DNA of 64,000 nt from Kingella pumchi (GTDB lineage: Bacteria > Pseudomonadota > Gammaproteobacteria > Burkholderiales > Neisseriaceae), in the NCBI RefSeq assembly GCF_022288825.1, contig NZ_JAKOOW010000033.1:25493-89492 (forward strand). Direction: 5' to 3'. The notes beneath the pieces were generated by a model. That model was not told where the DNA came from, ran no database searches, and saw nothing but the letters and a program-made list of their open reading frames with translations. Positions 17,361 through 24,617 of the stretch are shown in pieces; positions within the stretch are counted from its first letter, which is position 1; each line of letters begins with the position of its first letter. A program made the position numbers and the translations under genes.

Positions 17361-17499
17361 AAGCAGCCTGAAAGCGGCAGAAAACGGCTTTTCAGGCTGC
17401 TTGGGACAGGGCGGATTATAGACGGTGGCTTTTCAGGCTGCCCGGTTTGCCAAAAAGCAGCCTGAAAAAAGCAGCCTGAAAGGTTTTCAGGCTGCCTGC
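17361..17499. repeat. Cluster of six uptake sequences
   Basis: About 140 bases between cls and the thioesterase gene hold six complete or near-complete uptake sequences in both orientations. Pairs can form terminator-like stems (for example AAAAAGCAGCCTGAAAGC with GCTTTTCAGGCTGCTT). Confidence 0.75.
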
Positions 17500-17505
17500 A
17501 GCGGA

Positions 17506-18012
17506 TTAGTCCCCCGCCTGCGGGCGCAGCTCTTTTTTCAGGCGCACATAAACCACGCGGCGCACCAGGGCGACGGTGTCGCCGTGATCGTCGTACACCC
17601 GCACGGTAAACTCCGGCAGGTGCTTGCCGCCGCCGGCGATTGCCGCTTCGATGGCGGCGATTTCGTCGCGGCTGATGCTGCAGTCGAGATAAACCGCGCC
17701 GCGGCCGGGTTTGACAAACTCGATTTCGGCGGCCTTGTCCCACACATAGCAGCGGCCGTGGAAAATGCCGTTGAGCATTAGCGAGTAGATCGGGTCGGTC
17801 ATGGCAAACAGGCTGCCGCCAAACTGGCTGCCGTGCAGGTTTTGCGTGCTGCGCCAGCCGGCGAGCTTGGCGCGGATGCGGGTGAAGTCGTCGGCCAGAT
17901 GGGTGATGCGGATGCCGCTGAACAAGAGCGGCGGCCACAAATTGAGCATCCTTTGCGTGCGCCGTGCGCTTTTGGGGCGCTGGCGCCGGCGGCGGATCAG
18001 GCGCAGCGGCAT
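17506..18012 (-). CDS. Hotdog-fold thioesterase-like protein (DUF4442)
   Basis: A 168-residue cytosolic protein with a very basic N-terminus (MPLRLIRRRRQRPKSARR) followed by a single hotdog domain (about 25-155). The stretch LHGSQFGGSLFAMTDPIYSLML resembles the central helix of DUF4442/PaaI-like thioesterases, in which an N/H/D-G-x-x-F/L pattern positions acyl-CoA. The family is thought to cleave acyl-CoA or acyl-ACP thioesters; the substrate is unknown. Its start lies one base after the ygfZ stop at 18014, so the pair is very likely co-transcribed. Confidence 0.75.
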   Translation of the reverse strand: MPLRLIRRRRQRPKSARRTQRMLNLWPPLLFSGIRITHLADDFTRIRAKLAGWRSTQNLHGSQFGGSLFAMTDPIYSLMLNGIFHGRCYVWDKAAEIEFVKPGRGAVYLDCSISRDEIAAIEAAIAGGGKHLPEFTVRVYDDHGDTVALVRRVVYVRLKKELRPQAGD

Positions 18013-18013
18013 C

Positions 18014-18856
18014 TTATTCTTCCGTCTCGCCGGTGGCGAAGAAATAATGGCTGGTGGTGAACGGATTGCCCTGTTCGTCGGCCAGTTCGGCGCCGGCGGC
18101 CGAATGCTTGATTACCAGCAGGTTCAGGCTGCCGGCGCTGTTGAGCACGCTGCCGGCGTCTTCGCCGTTATTGAGCACTTTGCCGCCGGCCTGCTGCGGC
18201 GCGGCGTTTTCGGCAATCGCCAGCCCGCGTTTGACCTGGCCGCGGTATTGGGCGCGGGCGATGACTTCCTGGCCGGGGTAGCAGCCTTTGCGGAAATGGA
18301 TGCCGCCGATGGTGTGCTGGTTGAGCATCTGGGCGACGCAGCTTTCGCTGGTGGCGGCGCAGATCCACGGATAGCCGCTGGCGATTTCGTGCTGCTGCCA
18401 GCGTGTTTCGGCGGCGGCGTCGTAAGGCGGCAGCTCGGCGGCGGTGGCAATCTGCATCACGCCGCCGTGCGGCAGTTCGGCGCGGCCCTCGGGCGCGGGA
18501 AACTGGTGCTGCGGTTCGCTCGGGAAAACGGGAGCGGCATCATCGGGCAGCAGGCCGGCCACGCCGTAGTCGGGCAGGATTTCAAACTGCACTTTGGCGC
18601 GCATCACAAACATCCGCAGCCGCTTCAGCACGGTTTCCGCCAGATCGGCGGCCAGCGCCAGCAGGATTTCGTCGCCGGCGTTGTAGGCCAAAAGGTTGGC
18701 GATCACGCGGCCTTTGGGCGTGTTGTAGGTGGCATAGCAGGCATGGCCGGCGGGAAGGTTGTTGATGTCGTTGGAAAACTGGCCGTGCAAAAAGCTGTGG
18801 CGGTCGTCGCCGACGGCGCGGATAACGGCGAAAAAGGGCAGGGTGCTGGCAGACAT
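18014..18856 (-). CDS. ygfZ: tRNA-modifying/iron-sulfur maintenance protein YgfZ
   Basis: The 280-residue protein belongs to the folate-binding YgfZ/GcvT-like family. The diagnostic motif KGCYPGQEVIARAQYRG is intact near residue 187, with the conserved Cys. YgfZ uses folate to support assembly or repair of certain Fe-S enzymes such as the tRNA methylthiotransferase MiaB. The N-terminal GcvT-like half shows FLHGQFSNDI and YNTPKGRV. It lies one base upstream of the thioesterase gene and probably forms a two-gene unit with it. Confidence 0.93.
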   Translation of the reverse strand: MSASTLPFFAVIRAVGDDRHSFLHGQFSNDINNLPAGHACYATYNTPKGRVIANLLAYNAGDEILLALAADLAETVLKRLRMFVMRAKVQFEILPDYGVAGLLPDDAAPVFPSEPQHQFPAPEGRAELPHGGVMQIATAAELPPYDAAAETRWQQHEIASGYPWICAATSESCVAQMLNQHTIGGIHFRKGCYPGQEVIARAQYRGQVKRGLAIAENAAPQQAGGKVLNNGEDAGSVLNSAGSLNLLVIKHSAAGAELADEQGNPFTTSHYFFATGETEE

Positions 18857-18992
18857 GTTAAAAGTTTCCTTTCCGGTGAAACAATTTGCGATGGCGGAAA
18901 ATAACGCCTTTTGACGCCGCTTTCAAGCGCCGGCAGCCTGAAAATGGTCAAGCTGCGGTTTTGCCGATAAAATGCGCGCCCCCAACTACTTC

Positions 18993-19007
18993 AGGCAGCC
19001 TGAAATG
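18993..19007 (+). promoter_or_regulatory. Uptake sequence abutting the DedA start codon
   Basis: AGGCAGCCTGAA is followed at once by the ATG at 19005, so the uptake sequence occupies the position of the ribosome site. No separate Shine-Dalgarno sequence is visible. Confidence 0.5.
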
Positions 19008-19673
19008 ATAAGTGCCGCTTCCCAGTATTTTTCCGCCCTAATTGATATCGTGCTGCACATCGACCAACATCTGGCGGCGCTGGCCGGCGAATACGGCGTG
19101 TGGATTTACGCCGTATTGTTTGTGATCGTTTTTTGCGAAACCGGGCTGGTGTTCACCCCGTTTTTGCCCGGCGATTCGCTGCTGTTTGCCGCCGGTGCGG
19201 TGGCCGCGTCTTCCGGCGGCAGCCTGAATGTGCACCTGATCGCCGCACTGCTGCTGGCGGCGGCGATACTGGGCGACGCCGTCAATTTCGCCATCGGCAA
19301 AGCCTTCGGCGCGCGGCTGTTTTCGCGCCCGAACTCGCGCCTGTTCAAACCCGAATACCTGCAAAAAACCCACGCCTTTTACGAAAAATACGGCGGCAAA
19401 ACCATTATCCTCGCCCGCTTCGTGCCGGTGGTGCGCACCTTCGCCCCCTTTGTGGCCGGCATGGGGCGGATGCACTACGCCACCTTTATCCGCTACAACA
19501 TCATCGGCGCGCTGGCGTGGGTGCTGCTTCTGACCTATCTGGGCTACGCCTTCGGCAACGTGCCGCTGGTTAAACAGAATTTCGGCTTGCTGGTTATCGG
19601 CATTATCGTGGTATCGGTGCTGCCGATGGCGGTGGAAATCGTCCGCGCCTTTGTGCGCAAAAAGCGCGCGTAA
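19005..19673 (+). CDS. DedA family membrane protein (SNARE-associated/VTT domain)
   Basis: A 222-residue inner-membrane protein of the DedA family, now linked to flipping of undecaprenyl phosphate or phospholipids. It shows [20 protein letters not shown] (about residues 40-60), [10 protein letters not shown], and the [21 protein letters not shown] signature (about 135-155) with its conserved arginines, then C-terminal helices. I start it at ATG 19005, where the family N-terminus begins ([12 protein letters not shown]); the frame could extend to 18972, but that part encodes an uptake sequence (YFRQPE). Confidence 0.9.
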   Translation: MISAASQYFSALIDIVLHIDQHLAALAGEYGVWIYAVLFVIVFCETGLVFTPFLPGDSLLFAAGAVAASSGGSLNVHLIAALLLAAAILGDAVNFAIGKAFGARLFSRPNSRLFKPEYLQKTHAFYEKYGGKTIILARFVPVVRTFAPFVAGMGRMHYATFIRYNIIGALAWVLLLTYLGYAFGNVPLVKQNFGLLVIGIIVVSVLPMAVEIVRAFVRKKRA

Positions 19674-19859
19674 AGGGCGAGGCGCAACAGGCAGCCTGAA
19701 AAGGCAACAACCCCCTTATTCCCGTCAATGCCGCCCAGCTTTCAGGCTGCCAGCACCCCCAAGCAACCCGAAACGCCGCTGGAGCAACTGCTCTTTGTGC
19801 GCGGCGGCAAAGCCGTTATACTCCGCGCCTTCGCAAACCACTTAAATAAAGACAAAAAC

Positions 19860-20363
19860 ATGAAACCCGATACTTTCGAACGCTACGGCTCGGTGAGCCG
19901 TTTTTTCCATTGGTCGATGGCGCTGCTGTTTGTATTTATGTACTACAGCGCGGTGCTGTTTTCGCAGGAAAACTTCGACCTGATGCCCTACCACAAAGCC
20001 ACCGGCCTGCTGCTGATGCTGCTGATTCTGCTGCGCGTGGTGTGGATGCTGGCCAATCTGAAAAAGCGCCCGCACGGCTCGCTGGTGGTCAAACTCGGCC
20101 ATCTGGCGCTGTATCTGCTGATGCTGGCGGTGCCGGCCGTCGGCCTGATCCGCCAATACGGCGCGGCGCGGCATCCTCTGGAAATCGGCCCATTCACCCT
20201 GCCGCAGGCGGCGGAGAAAATCGAATGGATGTCCAATCTCGGCAACGCCGCCCACGGCAAACTGGGCTGGCTGCTGATGGCTTTTGCCATCGGCCATGTT
20301 GCCATGGCGCTTGTCCACCAGCTTAAAGGCGAAAAACTGCTGCAGCGCATGGCCGGCCGCTAA
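19860..20363 (+). CDS. Cytochrome b561 family protein
   Basis: The 167-residue protein has four transmembrane helices and the cytochrome b561 pattern of Neisseria and E. coli CybB: SVSRFFHWSMALLF (His ligand in helix 1), MPYHKATGLLLMLLI (helix 2), then a WMSNLGNAAHGKLGWLLM helix and AIGHVAMALVHQ in helix 4. It would bind two b hemes and move electrons at the inner membrane, in some cases as a superoxide:quinone oxidoreductase. The ATG at 19860 precedes MKPDTFERYG; the open frame continues upstream without a good start. Confidence 0.9.
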   Translation: MKPDTFERYGSVSRFFHWSMALLFVFMYYSAVLFSQENFDLMPYHKATGLLLMLLILLRVVWMLANLKKRPHGSLVVKLGHLALYLLMLAVPAVGLIRQYGAARHPLEIGPFTLPQAAEKIEWMSNLGNAAHGKLGWLLMAFAIGHVAMALVHQLKGEKLLQRMAGR

Positions 20364-20474
20364 ATCCGTTTTTGCAATCAACAAAACGCCCGTTTCAGGC
20401 AGCCTGAAACGGGCGTTTGGTTTGGGTGGGCAGACAGGCAGCCTGAAAGCGTTGCCCGCCGTATCTGCCAAACG

Positions 20475-20495
20475 GTGCGCGGTGCGCACCCTACC
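20475..20495. repeat. GTAGGGTGCGCACC-type repeat, single arm
   Basis: CGGTGCGCGGTGCGCACCCTA is one more copy of the dispersed palindromic core, between uptake sequences, downstream of cytochrome b561. Confidence 0.65.
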
Positions 20496-20516
20496 GCCCA
20501 TTTAGCCTGCGCTGAT

Positions 20517-20557
20517 GCAGCCTGAAAGCGGCAAACCGGCTTTCAGGCTGCTTTTTG
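20517..20557. terminator. Uptake-sequence hairpin with T run
   Basis: GCAGCCTGAAAGC pairs with GCTTTCAGGCTGC around a short CGG-containing loop and is followed by CTTTTTG. It lies between convergent cytochrome b561 and the EnvC-like gene. Confidence 0.65.
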
Positions 20558-20587
20558 TTTGGGCAGACGGCGTTTTCAGGCTGCCGT

Positions 20588-21952
20588 TTAGCGCAGCCAG
20601 GACTGCGGGTTGATGGTGCGGCCGCGGTAGCGCAGTTCGAAATACAGGCCCTGTTCGCCGCTGGGCAGGGTGCCGCTGCTGCCGATGCTTTGGCCGGCGG
20701 CGACGCTGCTGCCGTTGCCGACGGCCAGCGACGAGAGTCCGCCGTAAACCGAAAGGTAGCCGTCGCCGTGGCTGATGATGACGGTGTTGCCGTAGCCGCG
20801 CAGGTCGGCGGCGTATTCGACGCGGCCGGCGGCGACGCTGCGCACGGCGGCGTGGTCGGCGGCGAAAAACAGTCCGCGCCAGACGCCGCCGCTGGGGCGG
20901 GCGCTGCCGAAGCGGCCGCTGACGCCGGCGGATACCGGCCGCAGCAGGGCGCCTTGTTTGCGGCCGAAGCCGCTGCCTTCGGGGGCTTTGGCGGCGGGGC
21001 GGGCTTGGTCGGACGTGGTGTTGTCGCGGGACGGTTCGGTGCGGGCGCTGTTTTCATCCAGCGCCAAATCTTCGGCGGTCAGCGTCGAGCGTTCGCGCTG
21101 TTGGTCGCGCTTGCCGGCGTTTTGGCTGCCGGCTGGGTTTTTGGCTGCCGGCGGCGGGGTTTTGGCGGCAGGTTTTTTTGCTGCCTGCTCGGCTTTGGCG
21201 CGGGCGGCTTTTTCCCGCTGGGCGGCTTCGGCTTTGCGCTGGGCGGCTTCGCGGGCGGCAATTTGGGCGACGATTTGGTTGAGCCGTTTTTCGTCTTGGC
21301 GCAGGCCGGCCAGGCGGCGGTTTTGTTTGTCGATGTCGGCGCTCAGGCGGCGGCTGTCGCTTTGGGCTTTGCTTTCTTCCTGGCCGAGTTGTTTGAGTTT
21401 GCTGCGGCTGGCGGCGGCCAGTTTTTCCAGACGCGCCAGCTCGGCATTGACCGCCGTTTCTTGGCGGTTTAATTCGCGCTGCTGTTCGGCCAGCCGCTGC
21501 AGCACTTTGTCGTTGGCCTGGCTGATATGGCGGCTGTAGCGCAGAAAACGGCTTTTTTGCGCGGCATCGGCGTTTTTCAGAAACAGCACGAGGGCGTGGC
21601 TTTGGCGGTTGCGGTAGTTGCCGTTGATCAGGCGCGCCACTTGCGCTTTGGTGGCGGCGATGTCGGTTTTCAGGCTTTCGAGATCGGTTTGCAGCTTCTG
21701 CAGGCTGCTCCAGGCGGCGTTTTGGCGGCGGGTGATGGCTTCGAGCTCGCGTTTGAGCTGCTGCAGGCGCAGTTTGGCGCGCTGCAGGGCGGCATCGGCG
21801 CGGCGGCGGGCGTTTTCTTTCTGCTGCAGCTCCTGCTGGGCACGGCCGATGGCCTGCTGCACGCTGTCGAGCCGCTCGCTCTCGTTTTCGGCATGCGCGG
21901 CGGTGCAGGCAAAAACGGCGGCCAGCAGCAGAAGGCGGAAACGGTTTTTCAT
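20588..21952 (-). CDS. envC: EnvC-like murein hydrolase activator (coiled coil plus LytM/M23)
   Basis: The 454-residue protein begins with a signal peptide (MKNRFRLLLLAAVFACTAAH), continues with a long coiled coil (about residues 22-250, heptad-rich with many Q, K, R, E) and a Lys/Ala/Pro linker, and ends with a LytM/M23 domain (about 335-454). The LytM domain shows SGRFGSARPSGGVWRG and SVYGGLSSLAVGNG. The canonical HxxxD and HxH zinc residues are changed (SARPSGG, VYGG), so it is probably a catalytically inactive activator of amidases, as EnvC is in cell separation. I start at ATG 21952; the frame extends further upstream but lacks signal features. Confidence 0.88.
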   Translation of the reverse strand: MKNRFRLLLLAAVFACTAAHAENESERLDSVQQAIGRAQQELQQKENARRRADAALQRAKLRLQQLKRELEAITRRQNAAWSSLQKLQTDLESLKTDIAATKAQVARLINGNYRNRQSHALVLFLKNADAAQKSRFLRYSRHISQANDKVLQRLAEQQRELNRQETAVNAELARLEKLAAASRSKLKQLGQEESKAQSDSRRLSADIDKQNRRLAGLRQDEKRLNQIVAQIAAREAAQRKAEAAQREKAARAKAEQAAKKPAAKTPPPAAKNPAGSQNAGKRDQQRERSTLTAEDLALDENSARTEPSRDNTTSDQARPAAKAPEGSGFGRKQGALLRPVSAGVSGRFGSARPSGGVWRGLFFAADHAAVRSVAAGRVEYAADLRGYGNTVIISHGDGYLSVYGGLSSLAVGNGSSVAAGQSIGSSGTLPSGEQGLYFELRYRGRTINPQSWLR

Positions 21953-22110
21953 GGCGGGGGACTGGTCGGGAAAAGCCGCGATTATAACGGCAGGCGCCGG
22001 CAGCCTGAAAAGCGGCGGCGGATATTTTTCAGGCTGCCTGTATGCCGAAGGCACAGAGCAAAGCAGCCTGAAAGCCGGTTTGGCGCTTTCAGGCTGCTTG
22101 GCAAGCGGGG

Positions 22111-22707
22111 TTACTGCCGGTATTGCGACGCCCGCAGCGGGTCTTCGGGAATCTGTTGGAGAAAGCCTTTGCCGAAGCCTTTGATCGAGGCAAGGTTTTC
22201 GTCGATATGGGTGGCGCGGATGCGGATAATCGAATTAAAGAGCGCCATCAGCAGAAGCAGCGCCAAAGGCACGATAACCAGCAGGGCATTGATTTCGCGG
22301 TATTCGCCGGAGAATATCACCAAAAACGGCAGCAGCAACAGCACCAGAAAAACGATGGCCAGCGCCAGATTCAGGCGGCGGCGCCAGATGTGCTTGGGGC
22401 AGTAGCACAGCGTAAGCAGCACTTTTTTGCGCAGCAGCAGCGCCAGAACGGCATACAGCAGCAGCGCCAGTCCGCCGGTAATAAATACCAGCAGCAGCAC
22501 CCAATACACATGCGGCGAATGCCAGTAGAGCTTGCTCGGCCTGGCCGGCGGCTGCGCCGCTTCGCCGCAGCGCACGCAGCAGTGGGGCAGATCGCTCTCG
22601 GGCGGCAGATAGACGGTTTTGCCGTCGCGCCAGCATTCGTGTTGGTTAAACAGTTGCTCTTCGGCAGCCTGCGGGGTTTGGTAGGGGTTGAAATCGTTGT
22701 TTGTCAT
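22111..22707 (-). CDS. Membrane protein with NDFNPYQTP N-terminus and Cys pairs (paralogue B)
   Basis: A 198-residue paralogue of the protein at 7039-7644. It starts MTNNDFNPYQTP, has a CWRDGKTVYLPPESDLP strand and a CCVRCGEA cysteine cluster (about residues 39-46), then hydrophobic segments near 68-95, 108-130 and 135-160, and ends with ATHIDENLASIKGFGKGFL. The cysteine cluster may form a small metal site exposed before the membrane part. Function is unknown to me; the N-terminal motif appears in small Neisseriaceae membrane proteins. Confidence 0.65.
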   Translation of the reverse strand: MTNNDFNPYQTPQAAEEQLFNQHECWRDGKTVYLPPESDLPHCCVRCGEAAQPPARPSKLYWHSPHVYWVLLLVFITGGLALLLYAVLALLLRKKVLLTLCYCPKHIWRRRLNLALAIVFLVLLLLPFLVIFSGEYREINALLVIVPLALLLLMALFNSIIRIRATHIDENLASIKGFGKGFLQQIPEDPLRASQYRQ

Positions 22708-22769
22708 CGGAAGTCGGTTTTTTTGCTTGGGGGAGGGAGACGGTATTTTCAGGCTGCCTGCGGCCGGCG

Positions 22770-23258
22770 CTATTTGGGCGGCAGGCAGCCTGAAAGCAGG
22801 GCGGCGATTTGCTGCAGGCCGGCGGCGTCGGTGTCGTCGAAAGCCGCAAGCTCTTCGGCATCGGCATCAAGCACGCCCCACACTTTGCCGTGACGGTTGG
22901 TAAGCGGGACGACGATTTCCGACTGCGCGCGCGAGGAGCAGGCGATGTGGTCGGGATGGGCATTGACATCGGCTACCACCAACGTGGCGCGCTGCTGCCA
23001 TGCCTGTCCGCACACGCCGCGGCCGTAGGCAATGCGGGTGCAGGCCAGCGGCCCTTGGAACGGCCCCAACACCAAATCGTTGTCGCGCACCAGATAAAAG
23101 CCCACCCACAGCCAGCCGAAGGCTTCTTTGAGCACGGCGGCGGTGTTGGCAAGATTGGCGGTTAGGTCGGTTTCGCCTGCGATTAGGGCGACGATTTGCG
23201 GCAGCAGCTCGGCATAGCGCTCGGATTTGTTGTTGCCGCTAAGGTTCAACGTGTGCAT
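22770..23258 (-). CDS. msrC: Free methionine-(R)-sulfoxide reductase (GAF domain)
   Basis: The 162-residue GAF-domain protein matches the fRMsr (MsrC) family, which reduces free methionine-R-sulfoxide and so supports oxidative-stress tolerance. Family features are FGWLWVGFYLVRDNDLVLGP (about 48-67), YGRGVCGQAWQ with a conserved Cys, HPDHIACSSRAQSEIVVP with a second Cys, and VWGVLDADAEELAAFDDTD. The catalytic cysteines are present. It stands alone and is divergent from the VOC gene. Confidence 0.93.
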   Translation of the reverse strand: MHTLNLSGNNKSERYAELLPQIVALIAGETDLTANLANTAAVLKEAFGWLWVGFYLVRDNDLVLGPFQGPLACTRIAYGRGVCGQAWQQRATLVVADVNAHPDHIACSSRAQSEIVVPLTNRHGKVWGVLDADAEELAAFDDTDAAGLQQIAALLSGCLPPK

Positions 23259-23382
23259 GGTATCGGGCAGCCTGAAAACAAAAAGGCCGCCATTATCCGC
23301 CTAAAGCACCCTTATCGGAAAGCGCCGCGCGCGTGTAGAATGGCCGTTTTCCCACCCGTCAATACGACCTATGGAGAAACAC

Positions 23383-23733
23383 ATGAAAAAGCTCTTTCCC
23401 ACAAACAGCCTGATTTCCGTGATTAAAGTATCCGACTATGCCGCCGCACTGGCTTGGTACGGCGCCTGGCTGGGCGAGCCGGACGAAGTGCCGATGGATG
23501 GCATGGCGGAATGGCGCATTGCCGATAATGCCTGGCTGCAACTGGATGCCAGCGAAGGCGCTGCCCATCCCGCTGCCGTCGTTATCGGCGTGAATGATGT
23601 TGCCGCCTGCCGTGCGGCCTTGCTGACGGCGGGAATTGCCGCCGGCGACATTGTCGATTGGGAGGTCGTTCTGTGCTGCGACCTGCACGACCCGGACGGC
23701 AACAGAATTTCCCTGGCACAAGTCATCGGATAA
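23383..23733 (+). CDS. VOC (glyoxalase/bleomycin-resistance fold) family protein
   Basis: A 116-residue single VOC domain with a beta-alpha-beta-beta-beta pattern: SLISVIKVSDYAAALAWYGA, then WRIADNAWLQLD, then AVVIGVNDVAACRAALLTAG and CDLHDPDGNRISLAQ with the conserved DPDGN turn. Family members bind small molecules or metals; specificity is unknown. I start at ATG 23383 because GGAGA at 23373-23377 would be its ribosome site; the upstream ATG at 23371 overlaps that site. It is followed about 57 bases later by a GST gene, so co-transcription is plausible. Confidence 0.8.
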   Translation: MKKLFPTNSLISVIKVSDYAAALAWYGAWLGEPDEVPMDGMAEWRIADNAWLQLDASEGAAHPAAVVIGVNDVAACRAALLTAGIAAGDIVDWEVVLCCDLHDPDGNRISLAQVIG

Positions 23734-23790
23734 CACCATGATCGCTTACCTGCGCGGCACGTTCCTGCTCAAACAGGCAAGGAGCAGGCA

Positions 23791-24402
23791 ATGAAACTGT
23801 ACACCAGCATCACTTCCCCGTATTCCCGCGCCATTATGCTGACCGCGCTCTCGCAGGGCATGGACGGCTTGGCATTGGCTTACGCCGATCCGTGGGCGAC
23901 GCCGCCGGAGCTGACCGCCGTCAATCCGCTCTCGCAGGTGCCGGCGCTGCTTGCCGACGACGGTACCGTTATCTGCGGCACGGCCTTTGTTGCCGACTAC
24001 CTGTTCAGCCATCCGCTGCACGACGCGCAGCAGGCGGCGCTGGCCGGCTATGCGCAGGCGCTGCTCGACCAGGTGGTCAAAGCCTATTCGCTGGCCAAAT
24101 TCCTGCCCGATGGCATGGCCGAACACCCGCATATCCCGCGTGCTCGCGAAGCCGTGGTCCGCGGCCTGCAGCAGGCGCCCGCGCTTGATCCGCGCAGCAA
24201 TGAGTTCGCCCACCATCTGCTGGGCATGGCCTTTTCCTATGCCGAACTGCGCCATCCTACGCTGTTTGACCAACTGGGCGATGCCAACCGCGCCGCCTTT
24301 TCCGAATACCGGCAGCGCGCCGACGTGCAGGCCGTCGGCATCGAAGCGCTCGAGCGCAAACCCGCTACCATCGCCGCCATCCGCGCCACCATCGCCGCCT
24401 GA
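23791..24402 (+). CDS. Glutathione S-transferase family protein
   Basis: This 203-residue protein has the GST layout: an N-terminal thioredoxin-like domain (about 1-75; MKLYTSITSPYSRAIML, then NPLSQVPALLADDGTVICGT, including the cis-Pro VPAL and the Ser/Thr near the glutathione contact) and an alpha-helical C-terminal domain. The SPYSR pattern resembles Beta/YibF-like GSTs, with Ser in place of the usual Cys/Ser. It probably acts in glutathione-dependent detoxification; the substrate is unknown. The ATG is preceded by AAGGAG. The start overlaps the stop of a possible 18-codon reading frame at 23738. Confidence 0.82.
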   Translation: MKLYTSITSPYSRAIMLTALSQGMDGLALAYADPWATPPELTAVNPLSQVPALLADDGTVICGTAFVADYLFSHPLHDAQQAALAGYAQALLDQVVKAYSLAKFLPDGMAEHPHIPRAREAVVRGLQQAPALDPRSNEFAHHLLGMAFSYAELRHPTLFDQLGDANRAAFSEYRQRADVQAVGIEALERKPATIAAIRATIAA

Positions 24403-24420
24403 CGGGCAAAGCAGCCTGAA

Positions 24421-24463
24421 AAAGCAGCCTGAAAAGCCGTTTTCCGCCTTTCAGGCTGCTTTT
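24421..24463 (+). terminator. Terminator after the GST gene
   Basis: AAAGCAGCCTGAAAAGC pairs with a reverse uptake sequence ending in CTGCTTTTTT. It terminates the VOC-GST unit. Confidence 0.75.
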
Positions 24464-24560
24464 TTCAGGCTGCCTGTGGGGCAAACGAAAGAGAAAAAAG
24501 CCTGTATTGCTGCAGGCTTTTTGCAACGGTCAAAAGGTAAACGGCTGCTGCCGCAGACAA

Positions 24561-24603
24561 AAAAGCAGCCTGAAAACCACAACTCGGTTTTCAGGCTGCT
24601 TTA
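24561..24603 (-). terminator. Terminator downstream of pnp
   Basis: Read on the minus strand, an uptake-sequence hairpin closes with CAGGCTGCTTTTTTG, a good intrinsic terminator for pnp, whose stop is at 24618. Confidence 0.75.
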
Positions 24604-24617
24604 TTACGGTGCAGGGA

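Noticed and set aside
17361..17499. CRISPR array suggested by repeated 13-mers.
   Set aside because: The repeats are uptake sequences in both orientations with irregular spacing; no direct repeat-spacer pattern and no cas genes.
23738..23794. A possible 18-codon leader (MIAYLRGTFLLKQARSRQ) ending at the GST start.
   Set aside because: Too short to support as a gene, and its slight likeness to the RuvA N-terminus is probably chance. It might couple translation but there is no evidence.
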